From positions 62,001-126,000 of the forward strand of contig NZ_NPKP01000004.1 of assembly GCF_008329585.1 (NCBI RefSeq): a DNA stretch of 64,000 nucleotides, read 5' to 3'. The position numbers and the translations under genes are program-made. Shown here piece by piece: positions 9,896 through 18,504 of this stretch (position 1 is the first letter of the stretch; the number at the start of each line of letters is the position of its first letter). The notes under the pieces are model-generated. The model saw only the letters and a program-made list of their open reading frames with translations. It was not told where the DNA came from and searched no databases. Origin of the DNA: Mycolicibacterium sp. P9-22. GTDB taxonomy: Bacteria > Actinomycetota > Actinomycetes > Mycobacteriales > Mycobacteriaceae.

Positions 9896-10512
9896 CAGGC
9901 GGACGCGTCCGGTTGCTCGCCCGCGGCCGGCTTCGCCAGTGGTTCTTTGTCCGGCCCGGTGTCGGGCCTGCGCCGTCCCGCGGTGTCGAAGTCGAAGCCG
10001 AACAGGGACAACACCACCAGCAGGATGGCGCCACCGACGACGGCCGGGTCGGCGACATTGAACACCGGCCACCAGCCCACCGACAGGAAATCCACCACAT
10101 GGCCGCGCAGCGGGCCCGGTGACCGGAAGAACCGGTCGACCAGATTTCCGAGCGCGCCGCCGAGGATCATGCCCAGCCCCAGCGCCCACCACGGCGACAC
10201 CAGTCGGCGTCCCATCCAGATGATGCCGATCACCACGCCGGTGGCGATCAGCGTCAGCACCCACGTGTAGCCGGTGGCCATCGAGAACGCCGCGCCGGAG
10301 TTACGCACCAATGTCCAGGTCACGGTGTCGCCGATGATCGACACCGGCTGCCCGGGCACCAGCAGGCGCACCGCGAGCACCTTGGTGACGATGTCGAGCG
10401 CCAACACCACACCGGCGATCGACAGCAGCAGGCGCAGGCGCTTACGGGGCTGCGGTTGCGCTTCTTGGTCCGCGGCCACCGGCTCGGCCGAGCCTGTTGA
10501 TTCCTCAGTCAC
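9895..10512 (-). CDS. lspA: Lipoprotein signal peptidase (signal peptidase II)
   Basis: 205 residues from a GTG at 10512. The family has four membrane helices and two catalytic aspartates, visible here in GNLVDRF and VFNVADPAV; the NSGAAFS motif is also present. It cleaves the signal peptide of diacylated prolipoproteins at the outer face of the cytoplasmic membrane. A charged N-terminal extension of about 25 residues (rich in Glu, Gln, Pro) and a polar C-terminal tail are typical of actinobacterial LspA. Its stop overlaps the rluD start. ansA lies divergently 67 bases away. The longer open frame to 10827 runs opposite ansA and is not supported. Confidence 0.93.
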   Translation of the reverse strand: MTEESTGSAEPVAADQEAQPQPRKRLRLLLSIAGVVLALDIVTKVLAVRLLVPGQPVSIIGDTVTWTLVRNSGAAFSMATGYTWVLTLIATGVVIGIIWMGRRLVSPWWALGLGMILGGALGNLVDRFFRSPGPLRGHVVDFLSVGWWPVFNVADPAVVGGAILLVVLSLFGFDFDTAGRRRPDTGPDKEPLAKPAAGEQPDASA

Positions 10513-10579
10513 CCGCCCATCATCCCAAACAATCGAGCGGTCTCCGCGCAGCCGCCCGGGTGGGTGAACAATTGCGGGC

Positions 10580-11509
10580 ATGCAACGCCTCGTCGTGATC
10601 AGCACCGGCGGCACCATCGCCACCAGTTCCGGGCCCGACGGCGTGGCCCGGCCGACCCGCAGCGGCGCCGATCTCACCAGCGGGCTCGATGTGGATGTGA
10701 TCGAGCTGATGGCCCTCGACAGCTCGGCGCTCGGACCGGCGGAATGGGACCGCATCGGCGCCGCCGTCGCCGCTGCCGCCGCCGGCGGCGCGACCGGCAT
10801 CGTGGTCACCCACGGCACCGACACCATGGAGGAGACGGCGCTGTGGCTGCAGCTGACCTATGCCGGGGCGGTTCCGGTGGTGCTCACCGGGGCGCAGCGC
10901 AGCGCAGACGCCCCCGACGCGGACGGCCCGGGCAATCTGCGCGACGCGCTCGCGGTGGCGGCCGGCCCCGACGCCCGCGACGCCGGTGTGCTGCTGAGCT
11001 TCGCGGGCACCATCTGGGAACCGCTGGGCCTGTACAAGGCCGCCACCGATGACCTGAGTGGTTTCGCCGGATCGGCGGTGGGGGCGGTCCGACAGGGGGT
11101 CGTCCGATTCGACGCCGTGCCGCGCCGGCCCGGGTTCGGTGCGCTGAGTGCCGTCGGCGCGCCCCGGGTCGACATCATCGCGGCCTACCCGGGTGCCGAT
11201 GCCGTCGCACTCGACGCCTGTGTGGCCGCCGGCGCGCGCGGCCTGGTGCTCGAAGCCCTCGGATCGGGCAACGCCGGGGAGGCCATCGTCGACGCTGTCC
11301 GGTGCGCCTGCGCGGCGGGGGTCAGTGTCGCGGTGTCCACGCGGGTGCCGGGCGGACGGGTGCACCCGGGCTACGGTCCGGGCCGCGCGCTCGTCGATGC
11401 CGGCGCGGTCGTGGTGCCGACGCTGCGCCCCGCGCAGGCCCGGGTGCTGCTGATGGCCGCGCTGGCGGCGGGCTCCCCCGTCGCCGATGCGATCGCCGAC
11501 TGGGGCTGA
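10580..11509 (+). CDS. ansA: L-asparaginase
   Basis: 309 residues. The first catalytic Thr is in [13 protein letters not shown] near the N-terminus and the second in the [10 protein letters not shown] motif, both diagnostic of bacterial L-asparaginases. The protein hydrolyses asparagine to aspartate and ammonia. I see no signal peptide, so a cytoplasmic location is likely. It begins 67 bases from the divergent lspA gene and ends 12 bases from the convergent DNA polymerase IV gene, the same arrangement as Rv1538c in M. tuberculosis. Confidence 0.93.
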   Translation: MQRLVVISTGGTIATSSGPDGVARPTRSGADLTSGLDVDVIELMALDSSALGPAEWDRIGAAVAAAAAGGATGIVVTHGTDTMEETALWLQLTYAGAVPVVLTGAQRSADAPDADGPGNLRDALAVAAGPDARDAGVLLSFAGTIWEPLGLYKAATDDLSGFAGSAVGAVRQGVVRFDAVPRRPGFGALSAVGAPRVDIIAAYPGADAVALDACVAAGARGLVLEALGSGNAGEAIVDAVRCACAAGVSVAVSTRVPGGRVHPGYGPGRALVDAGAVVVPTLRPAQARVLLMAALAAGSPVADAIADWG

Positions 11510-11520
11510 CGGGTGCGCGG

Positions 11521-12879
11521 CTACGCGTCGCTGCGGTAGAGCGCGTCCAGGTACTCCGGCCAATCCAGACTGTCGATCGGATTCGCGCGGCTGATCTCGG
11601 GAAGGTCGGCGCGGAAGGTACGCGCGACACCTGGCCCGGATGCCCTGGTCTCGAACCGGATCGTCATCACACCGTGCCCGGCGCCCTGCACCCAGCCGTG
11701 GCCGTGGTCGGGATGCATGACGTCGTCACCGATGCGCCACGGGGTGGGTCCGGCGACCACCGGCGCGGGTGCCGGGCCCTCGGACCCGGAGACCGGACCG
11801 TCCTCGGCGCCTTGGTCCAGATCGGGGAACAGCGATTCCTGCTGCACATCGGTCAGGCCCGAAAAGCCCACCCCGACAAGACGAATCGGGCCGATCTCGA
11901 TGGGATCGAGCAGCAACCGCCGCGCGGTGGAGATGAGCAGGGCCGCATCGGTGGAGGCGTAGGGCAAGGTCGCCGAACGGGTCAGGGTGCTCATGTCCGA
12001 TCGCTTCAGCTTCACCGTGACAGTGCGCGCACCGCGCCCGTCCTTGAGCAGGCGGCGGTGCGCGTGCTCACCGATCGTGCCGGCCGCGTCCCGCAGCTGG
12101 TCCAGGGTGCGCAGATCCTCGGCGAACGTCGACTCCGCACTGATCTGTTTGGCGTCGGCCCGCTCGGCAACCGGCCGGTCGTCGATACCGCGCGCCAACC
12201 GGTGCAGCGCGGGCCCGATGGTCCCGCCGAGCACATCGGCGACCTCGTTGTCGGTGAGTTCGGCGAGTGCCCCGATGGTCTCGATGCCGAGGCGACGCAG
12301 CTTGTCCTCGGCGACCGGCCCTATCCCCCACAGCGCACGCACCGGCAGCCCGGCCAGCAGTTCCCGTTCCTCCTCGCGGCCGACCACCCGGACACCGTCC
12401 GGTTTGGCCAAGCCCGACGCGATCTTGGCGACCTGCTTGCCCGATCCCGCCCCCACCGAGGACACCAGCCCCGTCTCGGCAAAGACCTGCGCGCGCAGCG
12501 CCTCACAGAACTGTTCGACCTCGGCGGTGCTCGAGCCGGCGATCTCGGCGGGTTCGCCGAACGCCTCATCGAAGGAGAGCTGCTCCAGCACCGGGACCAC
12601 CGTGCGGATCGTCTCGAACACCCGCCCGCTGGCCGCGCCGTACACCACCCCGCGCGGTGGGAGCACCACCGCGGGCGCGCCCACCATCCGCCTGGCCTGG
12701 TGCATCGGCATCGCCGAGCGGGCGCCGAATACCCGGGCCTCGTAACTGGCGCCGGCCACCACACCCCGGCCCCCCAGACCGCCGACCAGCACCGGCCTGC
12801 CGCGCAGCGTGGGGCGGGTCAACTGTTCCACGGATGCGAAGAACGCATCCATGTCCAGATGTAGCACCCAGCGCTCCAC
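11521..12879 (-). CDS. dinB: Y-family DNA polymerase IV (DinX type)
   Basis: 452 residues. Palm motifs with the metal-binding acids are visible as [13 protein letters not shown] at the N-terminus and LSFDEAF near residue 100. A helix-hairpin-helix segment ([15 protein letters not shown]) and a little-finger domain follow. The C-terminal extension of roughly 100 residues ([16 protein letters not shown] onward) matches the longer actinobacterial DinX form, Rv1537 in M. tuberculosis. It performs translesion synthesis. The GTG start at 12879 has a TAACAT -10-like box exactly 7 bases upstream (12887-12892), suggesting a leaderless mRNA. The S4-protein gene diverges from it only 32 bases away. No clear SOS box was seen in that gap. 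Confidence 0.92.
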   Translation of the reverse strand: MERWVLHLDMDAFFASVEQLTRPTLRGRPVLVGGLGGRGVVAGASYEARVFGARSAMPMHQARRMVGAPAVVLPPRGVVYGAASGRVFETIRTVVPVLEQLSFDEAFGEPAEIAGSSTAEVEQFCEALRAQVFAETGLVSSVGAGSGKQVAKIASGLAKPDGVRVVGREEERELLAGLPVRALWGIGPVAEDKLRRLGIETIGALAELTDNEVADVLGGTIGPALHRLARGIDDRPVAERADAKQISAESTFAEDLRTLDQLRDAAGTIGEHAHRRLLKDGRGARTVTVKLKRSDMSTLTRSATLPYASTDAALLISTARRLLLDPIEIGPIRLVGVGFSGLTDVQQESLFPDLDQGAEDGPVSGSEGPAPAPVVAGPTPWRIGDDVMHPDHGHGWVQGAGHGVMTIRFETRASGPGVARTFRADLPEISRANPIDSLDWPEYLDALYRSDA

Positions 12880-12886
12880 CCGGGAA

Positions 12887-12892
12887 ATGTTA
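12887..12892 (-). promoter_or_regulatory. -10-like box for dinB (leaderless)
   Basis: TAACAT on the minus strand, 7 bases before the GTG of dinB. It matches the mycobacterial TANNNT -10 and its spacing to the start codon predicts transcription beginning at the GTG. No good -35 is seen, which is usual for SigA promoters in these organisms. Confidence 0.5.
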
Positions 12893-12898
12893 GGTGGC

Positions 12899-12904
12899 TA
12901 CTCT
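12899..12904 (+). promoter_or_regulatory. -10-like box for the S4-domain gene (leaderless)
   Basis: TACTCT on the plus strand, 7 bases before the ATG at 12912. It decides the start of the small S4 gene in favour of 12912 over an upstream GTG at 12894. It lies only 6 bases from the opposing dinB -10 box. Confidence 0.5.
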
Positions 12905-12911
12905 GACGGAC

Positions 12912-13124
12912 ATGGATGACGTGCCCATTCGCGACGCATCGATCCGGCTCGGGCAGTTCCTCAAGCTCGCCGGACTGATCGATTCCGGCGCCGACGCCAA
13001 GGCGGTGATCGCCGACGGGCAGGTCAGCGTCAACGGCGACGTCGACCTACGCCGCGGACGCCAGCTGCACCCCGGTGATCGGGTGTCCATCGCCGGCCGC
13101 TCCGCGCGGGTGACCTCGGGCTGA
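12912..13124 (+). CDS. Small S4-domain RNA-binding protein
   Basis: 70 residues, almost entirely one S4 domain: RLGQFLKLAGLIDSGADAKA, then VIADGQVSVNGDVDLRRGRQLHPGD. This alpha-L fold binds structured RNA; stand-alone members (YbcJ/RqcP-like) are found in many bacteria, and some act on ribosome-associated RNA. Start at the ATG 12912 rests on the -10 box 7 bases upstream; the six extra residues from the GTG at 12894 would overlap that box. It diverges from dinB and ends 2 bases from the convergent ileS stop. Its precise RNA target cannot be told from sequence. Confidence 0.82.
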   Translation: MDDVPIRDASIRLGQFLKLAGLIDSGADAKAVIADGQVSVNGDVDLRRGRQLHPGDRVSIAGRSARVTSG

Positions 13125-13126
13125 GA

Positions 13127-16100
13127 TCAGGCCTTGGCGATCGTCACCCGCACCCCGTCGCCGATATCCGAACCGTCCGCCACGCTGCCGAATTCGAACG
13201 ACGTGGCCAGTACCTCGCCGGAGATCAGCTCGGCATGGGTCTGCGCCCAGTCCCGCTTCTCGGCCGGGACATCGATGACCACGCTGATCCGGTCGGACAC
13301 CTCAAGCCCGGTGGTCTTGCGCAGCTCCTGCAGTTCCCGGATGCGGTCCTTGGCCCAACCCTCGGCCTCCAGCTCGGGTGTGACCTCCCCGTCGAGCACC
13401 ACCAGACCGGCCCCGTCGGCCAGTGCGGCCGTCCATTCCGGATCGGCCGCAACGAGTTTGGAGGTGTACTCGGCTGGCAGCAGCGTCGCGGGCCCGGCGC
13501 TCAGCGTGCCGTCGGCGTTGACCACTCCTTCGCCGGCCTTGACCGCCTTGATCGCGGCCTGCACATCCTTGCCGATACGCGGGCCGGCGACGCGGGCGTT
13601 GACGGCCAGTTCGAACCGGCCGTAGCTGTCCACGTCGTCGGACAGTTCCACCACCTTGACGTTCAGCTCATCGGCGATCAGATCGGCGAAAGGCCGCAGG
13701 CTGTCCGGGTTGTCCACCGCCACAGTCAGTTTCGGCAGCGGCAGACGCACTCGCAGCTTCTTGGCCTTACGCAGCGACGACCCCGTGGAGCAGACCTCGC
13801 GGACCTGATCCATGGCGGCCACCAGATCGGGGTCGGCGGGCAGATCGGCGGCGTCGGGCCAGTCGGTCAGATGCACGGAACGCTGCCCTGTCACACCCCG
13901 CCAGATGACCTCCGAGACCAGCGGCAGCAGCGGCGCGGCCAGCCTGCCGGTCACCTCGAGCACCGTGTGCAGGGTGTCGATGGCGTCGCGGTCCTCTTCC
14001 CAGAACCGCGAACGTGAGCGCCGCACATACCAGTTCGTCAGCGCCTCGGTGAACTGGCGCAGCTGATCGCACGCTCCGGAAATGTCGCAGGTGTCCAGCG
14101 AGACGGTCAGATCATCGCGCAACGCGGCCAGCTTGGCCAGGATGTAGCGGTCCAGCACGTGCCGGGAATCGGTACGCCAGGCGCCCTTCTGCGGCGCGTA
14201 CAGGGTCAGGAAGGTGTAGGCGTTCCAGAACGGGAGCTGCACCTGCCGGACACCCTCACGGATGCCCTGTTCGGTGACGATCAGGTTGCCGCCGCGCAGG
14301 ATCGGCGAGGCCATCAGGAACCACCGCATGGCGTCGGACCCGTCGCGGTCGAACACCTCGGACACATCCGGGTAGTTGCGCAGCGACTTGCTCATCTTCT
14401 GGCCGTCGTTGCCCAGCACGATGCCATGTGCCACACAGGTTTTGAAGGCAGGCTTATCGAACAACGCGGTGGCAAGCACGTGCATGGTGTAGAACCAGCC
14501 GCGGGTCTGACCGATGTACTCGACGATGAAATCGCCGGGGAAATGCGCCTCTGCCCCGCCACTGCCGGTCACGCCGTCGAACCATTTCTGGTTCTCGAAC
14601 GGATAGTGCACCTGCGCGTAGGGCATCGATCCGGAGTCGAACCACACGTCGAGCACGTCCTCGATGCGCCGCATGGTCGATTTACCGGTCGGATCATCGG
14701 GATTCGGCCGGGTCAGCTCGTCGATGAACGGCCGGTGCAGGTTGTCGGGCCGGACCCCGAAATCGCGCTCCAGCTCATCCAGGCTGCCGTACACATCGGT
14801 GCGCGGGTAGGCCGGGTCATCGGACACCCACACCGGGATCGGCGTGCCCCAGTACCGGTTCCGGGAGATCGACCAGTCGCGGGCATTGGACAGCCACTTG
14901 CCGAACTGGCCGTCCTTCACGTGTTCGGGATACCAGGTGATCTGCTGGTTGAGTTCGACCATCCGGTCCCGGAACTGGCTGACCTTCACGAACCAGGACG
15001 ACACCGCCCGGTAGATCAGCGGGTTACGGCAGCGCCAGCAGTGCGGGTAGGAGTGCTCGTAGGTCTCATGGCGCAGCAGCACCGGGGCATTGACCGCGGC
15101 CGGTCCGGTGCCGTTCTTGAGATCGCGGATGATCTGCGCGTTCGCGTCGAACACCTGCTGGCCGGCGTAATCGGGCACCGTCGCGTCGAACCGGCCCTTG
15201 GAGTCCACCGGTGTGACGGCGACGATATCGGCGGTGTCGGCGGTGGCCTTGTCGTCCTCGCCGTAGGCCGGCGCCATGTGCACGATCCCGGTGCCGTCCT
15301 CGGTGCTGACGAAGTCCGCGCCGAGCACCTGGAACGAGTTGAAGGCGTCGGGGAAATACGGGAACGGCGGAAGGTAGTGCGTGCCGAGCAGCTGCTCGCC
15401 GAGATGGGACGCGACGACGACCGGCTCTTCGCCGAGTTCGCGTGCGTAGGCACCGAGGCGGGCCTCGGCCAGGACGAACCGGTGCCCGTCGGGCCCCTCG
15501 ACGGTCACATAGGACACCGCGGGGTTGACGGCGACGGCCTGGTTGGACGGCAGCGTCCACGGGGTCGTGGTCCAGATCAGCAGGTAGCTGCCTGCCAGCG
15601 GACCGTCGGTCGCCTTGAAGCCCACGGTGAGGGCGGGGTCCTGCCGGCTCTGATAGACGTCATCGTCCATCCGCAGCTCGTGGTTGGACAGCGGCGTCTC
15701 GTCGTTCCAGCAGTAGGGCAGCACCCGGTTGCCCTCATAGGCCAGCCCCTTGTCCCAGAGCTGCTTGAAGGCCCAGATGGTGGACTCCATGAAGTCCAGA
15801 TCGAGTGTCTTGTAATCGTTTTCGAAGTCGACCCAGCGGGCCTGCCTGGTGACGTAGGCACGCCACTCGCCGGCGTACTTCATCACCGAGGCCCGGCAGG
15901 CATCGTTGAACTTCTCGATGCCGAGCTCCTCGATCTGCGCCTTGTCGGTGATCCCGAGCTGACGCTGCACCTCGAGTTCGGCCGGCAGACCGTGGGTGTC
16001 CCAGCCGAATCGGCGCTCCACCTTGTACCCGCGCATGGTGCGGTAGCGCGGAACGATGTCCTTGACGTACCCGGTGAGCAGATGCCCGTAATGCGGCAGC

Positions 16101-16282
16101 CCGTTGGCGAACGGCGGGCCGTCGTAGAAAACGTATTCGGGTGCGCCGTCACGCCGCGCGATGCTGGCGCGGAAGGTGTCGTCGGCGCCCCAATAGTCGA
16201 GGACCTCGGATTCCAGCGCCGGGAAGTCGGGTGCTCCGGCGGCCGGCTTGCGATAAGCGGCCGGCTCGGGTGGTGGCGTCAC
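13127..16282 (-). CDS. ileS: Isoleucyl-tRNA synthetase
   Basis: 1051 residues, normal for the long actinobacterial form. Class I signatures are present: the HIGH motif as PHYGH near residue 60 and KMSKS in QKMSKSLRN. Between them lies a large CP1 editing domain ([13 protein letters not shown], Thr-rich editing motif). It charges tRNA-Ile. The start at GTG 16282 was chosen because it has AGGAG 8 bases upstream and matches the expected N-terminus just before [10 protein letters not shown]; the frame runs to 16357 but that part overlaps the T-box. Synthesis is controlled by the T-box leader immediately upstream. Convergent with the S4 gene at its 3' end. Confidence 0.97.
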   Translation of the reverse strand: MTPPPEPAAYRKPAAGAPDFPALESEVLDYWGADDTFRASIARRDGAPEYVFYDGPPFANGLPHYGHLLTGYVKDIVPRYRTMRGYKVERRFGWDTHGLPAELEVQRQLGITDKAQIEELGIEKFNDACRASVMKYAGEWRAYVTRQARWVDFENDYKTLDLDFMESTIWAFKQLWDKGLAYEGNRVLPYCWNDETPLSNHELRMDDDVYQSRQDPALTVGFKATDGPLAGSYLLIWTTTPWTLPSNQAVAVNPAVSYVTVEGPDGHRFVLAEARLGAYARELGEEPVVVASHLGEQLLGTHYLPPFPYFPDAFNSFQVLGADFVSTEDGTGIVHMAPAYGEDDKATADTADIVAVTPVDSKGRFDATVPDYAGQQVFDANAQIIRDLKNGTGPAAVNAPVLLRHETYEHSYPHCWRCRNPLIYRAVSSWFVKVSQFRDRMVELNQQITWYPEHVKDGQFGKWLSNARDWSISRNRYWGTPIPVWVSDDPAYPRTDVYGSLDELERDFGVRPDNLHRPFIDELTRPNPDDPTGKSTMRRIEDVLDVWFDSGSMPYAQVHYPFENQKWFDGVTGSGGAEAHFPGDFIVEYIGQTRGWFYTMHVLATALFDKPAFKTCVAHGIVLGNDGQKMSKSLRNYPDVSEVFDRDGSDAMRWFLMASPILRGGNLIVTEQGIREGVRQVQLPFWNAYTFLTLYAPQKGAWRTDSRHVLDRYILAKLAALRDDLTVSLDTCDISGACDQLRQFTEALTNWYVRRSRSRFWEEDRDAIDTLHTVLEVTGRLAAPLLPLVSEVIWRGVTGQRSVHLTDWPDAADLPADPDLVAAMDQVREVCSTGSSLRKAKKLRVRLPLPKLTVAVDNPDSLRPFADLIADELNVKVVELSDDVDSYGRFELAVNARVAGPRIGKDVQAAIKAVKAGEGVVNADGTLSAGPATLLPAEYTSKLVAADPEWTAALADGAGLVVLDGEVTPELEAEGWAKDRIRELQELRKTTGLEVSDRISVVIDVPAEKRDWAQTHAELISGEVLATSFEFGSVADGSDIGDGVRVTIAKA

Positions 16283-16496
16283 CGTTTCGTCTCCTGTGCC
16301 CAGAGATTCAGGCACGGGGACGAGCATCGCGACAGGTGCGCGAGCCCGCGGTACCACCCCGCTTGCGTACCGCGCCGGGGTTCAGCGTGGTGCGCCGCTC
16401 AACTGGGCGATGACGAGCCCGACCGTCCGGTTCTACTGGGCGCCGAAGCGCCGTTCTTCCGGAGGCTCCCCGGTGATGGCCGGATCAAAGCCTGTG
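16283..16496 (-). promoter_or_regulatory. Isoleucine T-box riboswitch of ileS
   Basis: Reading the minus strand, stem I contains ATCCGGCCATCACCGG with the Ile codon ATC (16475-16477) as specifier, followed by GGAGCCTCCGGAAGAACGG. Downstream at 16344-16360 is the conserved T-box GGGGTGGTACCGCGGGC, whose TGGT bulge pairs with the uncharged tRNA acceptor end. The ileS Shine-Dalgarno (AGGAG) lies about 60 bases further on. Actinobacterial ileS T-boxes, including that of M. tuberculosis, are known to act mainly on translation: uncharged tRNA-Ile frees the ribosome binding site. No T-run terminator is visible here, which agrees with the translational type. Confidence 0.93.
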
Positions 16497-16502
16497 CAGA
16501 GC

Positions 16503-16530
16503 AGTCTAACGGTCAGGCCGCCTCGGTGAA
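16503..16530 (-). promoter_or_regulatory. Probable promoter of the ileS T-box transcript
   Basis: TAGACT (-10, 16503-16508) and TTCACC (-35-like, 16525-16530) are separated by 16 bases on the minus strand. The predicted start near 16496 leaves the whole stem I in the transcript. The promoter overlaps the last codons of the upstream condensation-like gene. Confidence 0.5.
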
Positions 16531-17163
16531 TCCGGGGATCGCCTCGGAGGTGATCTCGATCAGCGCCTGCGGGAACTGTTCGGCCAGTTCCTCGACGGTG
16601 TACGCGTCGAACCGGCGGGCATCGAACCACAGGTCCAACTGCACCACGCCGTTGCTGCGGTAGGCCCGTAGTTCCAGCAAGTGCCCCTCCAGCGGCTCCC
16701 CGGCCGAGACCGGGCCGGCGCACCGGAAGGCCAGCTCAGCAAGGGTTTGGCCGGGTTGGCGGACGGTGGAACCGGCAAGCGCCGAGCACACGTGCGCAAG
16801 CAGTTGGGTGGCATCGAGCTCCGATGGCATCACGCAGTCCAGCGCGATGATGTGAGAGTCCACGTCGACCGCCACGACACCGCTGCCGATGGTGCGCGCC
16901 ACCGTTCGGCCGAGCGCTGCGAGCAGGATCTTGCCGTCCAGGACGCCGAGGTGGGCGGCGGCGCCGTCGAGTTCGGCGCTGAGTACCGCAGGTAGCGGCA
17001 CGGGCACTCGCCGCAGGTCAGAGCCCGTGGGGGCGCCGTCGACGTCGTAGTCGGCCAGCGTCAAGGAGGTGGCGATATCGTGCGCGTGCCCGATGACGAG
17101 CTCGAAACCCGACGCCGTGAAATCGTCGACGTAGACCCGGTCCTGAAATAGCGGAGCAACCAT
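16513..17163 (-). CDS. Orphan protein resembling the C-terminal half of an NRPS condensation domain
   Basis: 216 residues from ATG 17163. The stretch LPAVLSAELDGAAAHLGVLDGKILLAALGRTV and the C-terminal HLLELRAYRSNGVVQLDLWFDARRFDAYTVEEL resemble the second lobe of condensation (C) domains. I see no HHxxxDG catalytic motif, so it is either a non-catalytic partner or binds an acyl or peptidyl substrate. Start choice: upstream in-frame codons to GTG 17304 include TTA, ATT, AGA and CTT, unlike the GC-rich coding style that follows, and TATTCT (17171-17176) sits 7 bases before the ATG. It diverges from the HTH regulator and ends inside the ileS promoter. Function unknown; proximity to acyltransferases and PKS suggests lipid assembly. 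Confidence 0.6.
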   Translation of the reverse strand: MVAPLFQDRVYVDDFTASGFELVIGHAHDIATSLTLADYDVDGAPTGSDLRRVPVPLPAVLSAELDGAAAHLGVLDGKILLAALGRTVARTIGSGVVAVDVDSHIIALDCVMPSELDATQLLAHVCSALAGSTVRQPGQTLAELAFRCAGPVSAGEPLEGHLLELRAYRSNGVVQLDLWFDARRFDAYTVEELAEQFPQALIEITSEAIPGFTEAA

Positions 17164-17170
17164 GTAGCTG

Positions 17171-17176
17171 AGAATA
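17171..17176 (-). promoter_or_regulatory. -10-like box for the condensation-like gene
   Basis: TATTCT on the minus strand, 7 bases from the ATG at 17163. With the change in codon usage at the same point, it supports a leaderless start there. Confidence 0.45.
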
Positions 17177-17216
17177 CAATGAGTGTCCCAGAATTGGGAC
17201 ATCACTCCCGAAAGTC

Positions 17217-17230
17217 TGACACCACTGTCA
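17217..17230. promoter_or_regulatory. Palindrome between divergent HTH and condensation-like genes
   Basis: TGACA-CCAC-TGTCA, perfect 5-base arms with a 4-base centre, in the middle of the 134-base divergent gap. It is placed where an autoregulating HTH protein could control both promoters. Binding by the neighbouring regulator is inference. Confidence 0.4.
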
Positions 17231-17285
17231 ATTAAGGCGTCGATGTCCGCTGTTCGGTTGCTGGCCCCCAATGGCGGGATGGCGC

Positions 17286-17291
17286 TATTGT
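17286..17291 (+). promoter_or_regulatory. -10-like box for the HTH regulator gene (leaderless)
   Basis: TATTGT with 6 bases to the GTG at 17298. It fits the TANNNT mycobacterial -10 and supports the GTG start, since there is no ribosome binding site. Confidence 0.45.
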
Positions 17292-17297
17292 TAGCGG

Positions 17298-17675
17298 GTG
17301 CCACGTACAGATGAGAACGGCAGACAGCTGAAAGCCCTGCTCGACTACCTCCTGGACGGAGAGGTCGAGGCCAAGGACATCTATGACGCGCTCGACATCT
17401 CCAGCAGCACCTACTACCGGAGGATCAAGGAGAGCAGCTACCCCGATGCTGAGGAGCTGCGCCGGGTCGCCGACCGCTTCGCGCTGAGCTACCCCGATCT
17501 GCAGATCCGCTTCGGGCTCATGAGCAGGCAAGAGGTGTGGAACTACATCGAATCGACGCCGTTCACCGTGACCGCCGTGCAGGAAGCGGTCCGCGTACAG
17601 GCCGAACCGCAGCAATCGACCCGACCCCCACGACTCTCCGAATTGACGCCGCGTAGCGACGCACCGCCGCTGTAA
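17298..17675 (+). CDS. Helix-turn-helix DNA-binding protein
   Basis: 125 residues. The first 65 contain a helix-turn-helix of the phage-repressor/XRE kind (KDIYDALDISSSTYYRRIKE, then EELRRVADRFALSYPDLQIRFGL). The rest is a polar, Pro- and Gln-rich tail. It is followed 54 bases later by a membrane protein on the same strand, and diverges from the condensation-like gene. The GTG start rests on a -10-like box 6 bases upstream. It probably represses or activates its own divergent region through the palindrome at 17217-17230. Function is inferred from fold only. Confidence 0.68.
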   Translation: MPRTDENGRQLKALLDYLLDGEVEAKDIYDALDISSSTYYRRIKESSYPDAEELRRVADRFALSYPDLQIRFGLMSRQEVWNYIESTPFTVTAVQEAVRVQAEPQQSTRPPRLSELTPRSDAPPL

Positions 17676-17729
17676 GCAGTAGTATTTGCTGGCAGGAATT
17701 CAGCTCACAGGCCTCGAAGGCGAAGCACG

Positions 17730-18464
17730 ATGGAACTCACCGTACTGATCGTGATCACACTCATGTGTATCGCGTGGAGTCTGTGGATTCGCCGCGTGAC
17801 GTGGTCATGCCGCTGGGAGGTCGCGGCCACCCTGAACATCGCCTTGCAGGGTGGCGCGATCCTGCTGATGTCGCCGCTGGCGTCCGAGACGCTCGGCAAG
17901 GCGCTGCACTCCATCACCGGGATGTGGAACCTCGAGGACTTCGTCGGGCACGACATGTACATCGTCGCGGCGTCGGCCATCGTCTACAACGCGGTCGGCC
18001 GCCTGCAGGACGACCACCAGATGCAGCGTGCGTTCCGGCAGTACGTGGAACTCCCGGCCACGCTCTGCATTCCGCTCTTGCTCGCGGCCTTCTCCCTGAG
18101 CGACGCGCACGACGCCTATGCGCGCGACTTCTTCGCCTCCCCCACCGACAGCTGGCTCAGCCTGTACTGGGTGATGCTCTGCGGCATGCTGATCTACCTG
18201 CTCGGCTACGGCGCCCGCGCCCTGCTGGTGCTTCGCAAGGACCCGCGCTCACGGCGGATCGCCAACGTCTACCTGGTGGCCTGCGGCAGCGGCATCATCG
18301 CCTGCATCATCCGCATCATGTCCGCGATCTTCCCGGCGTTCCTGGCCTGGGAGCGCGGCGTCTTCGTGTGGATCTTCGCGTGTGCCTGCGGCGCCGGTTT
18401 CGCACTGTCCTCGGCGCACTCCTGGCGCATCAAGACGCGTTGGTTCTCCAAGGTCGATCGCTGA
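17730..18464 (+). CDS. Integral membrane protein of unknown function
   Basis: 244 residues with about six or seven hydrophobic segments: residues 1-18, 32-50, 74-90, 110-122, 144-165, 183-205 and 213-230 approximately. Between them are short charged loops such as GRLQDDHQMQRAFRQYVE and RKDPRSRRIANVY. No catalytic or transport motif is recognised. It follows the HTH regulator on the same strand and precedes a GT1 glycosyltransferase by 40 bases. In mycobacteria such HTH-plus-membrane-protein pairs recur, but I know of no assigned role. It could be a sensor partner of the HTH protein or belong to glycolipid transport. Confidence 0.72.
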   Translation: MELTVLIVITLMCIAWSLWIRRVTWSCRWEVAATLNIALQGGAILLMSPLASETLGKALHSITGMWNLEDFVGHDMYIVAASAIVYNAVGRLQDDHQMQRAFRQYVELPATLCIPLLLAAFSLSDAHDAYARDFFASPTDSWLSLYWVMLCGMLIYLLGYGARALLVLRKDPRSRRIANVYLVACGSGIIACIIRIMSAIFPAFLAWERGVFVWIFACACGAGFALSSAHSWRIKTRWFSKVDR

Positions 18465-18504
18465 GTCGTCCCGGCCGCTCCGGGACCGCATACACTGCGA
18501 CCTG

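Noticed and set aside
14159..16663. 834-codon plus-strand frame opposite ileS
   Set aside because: Shadow of ileS that also crosses the T-box; no recognisable domain.
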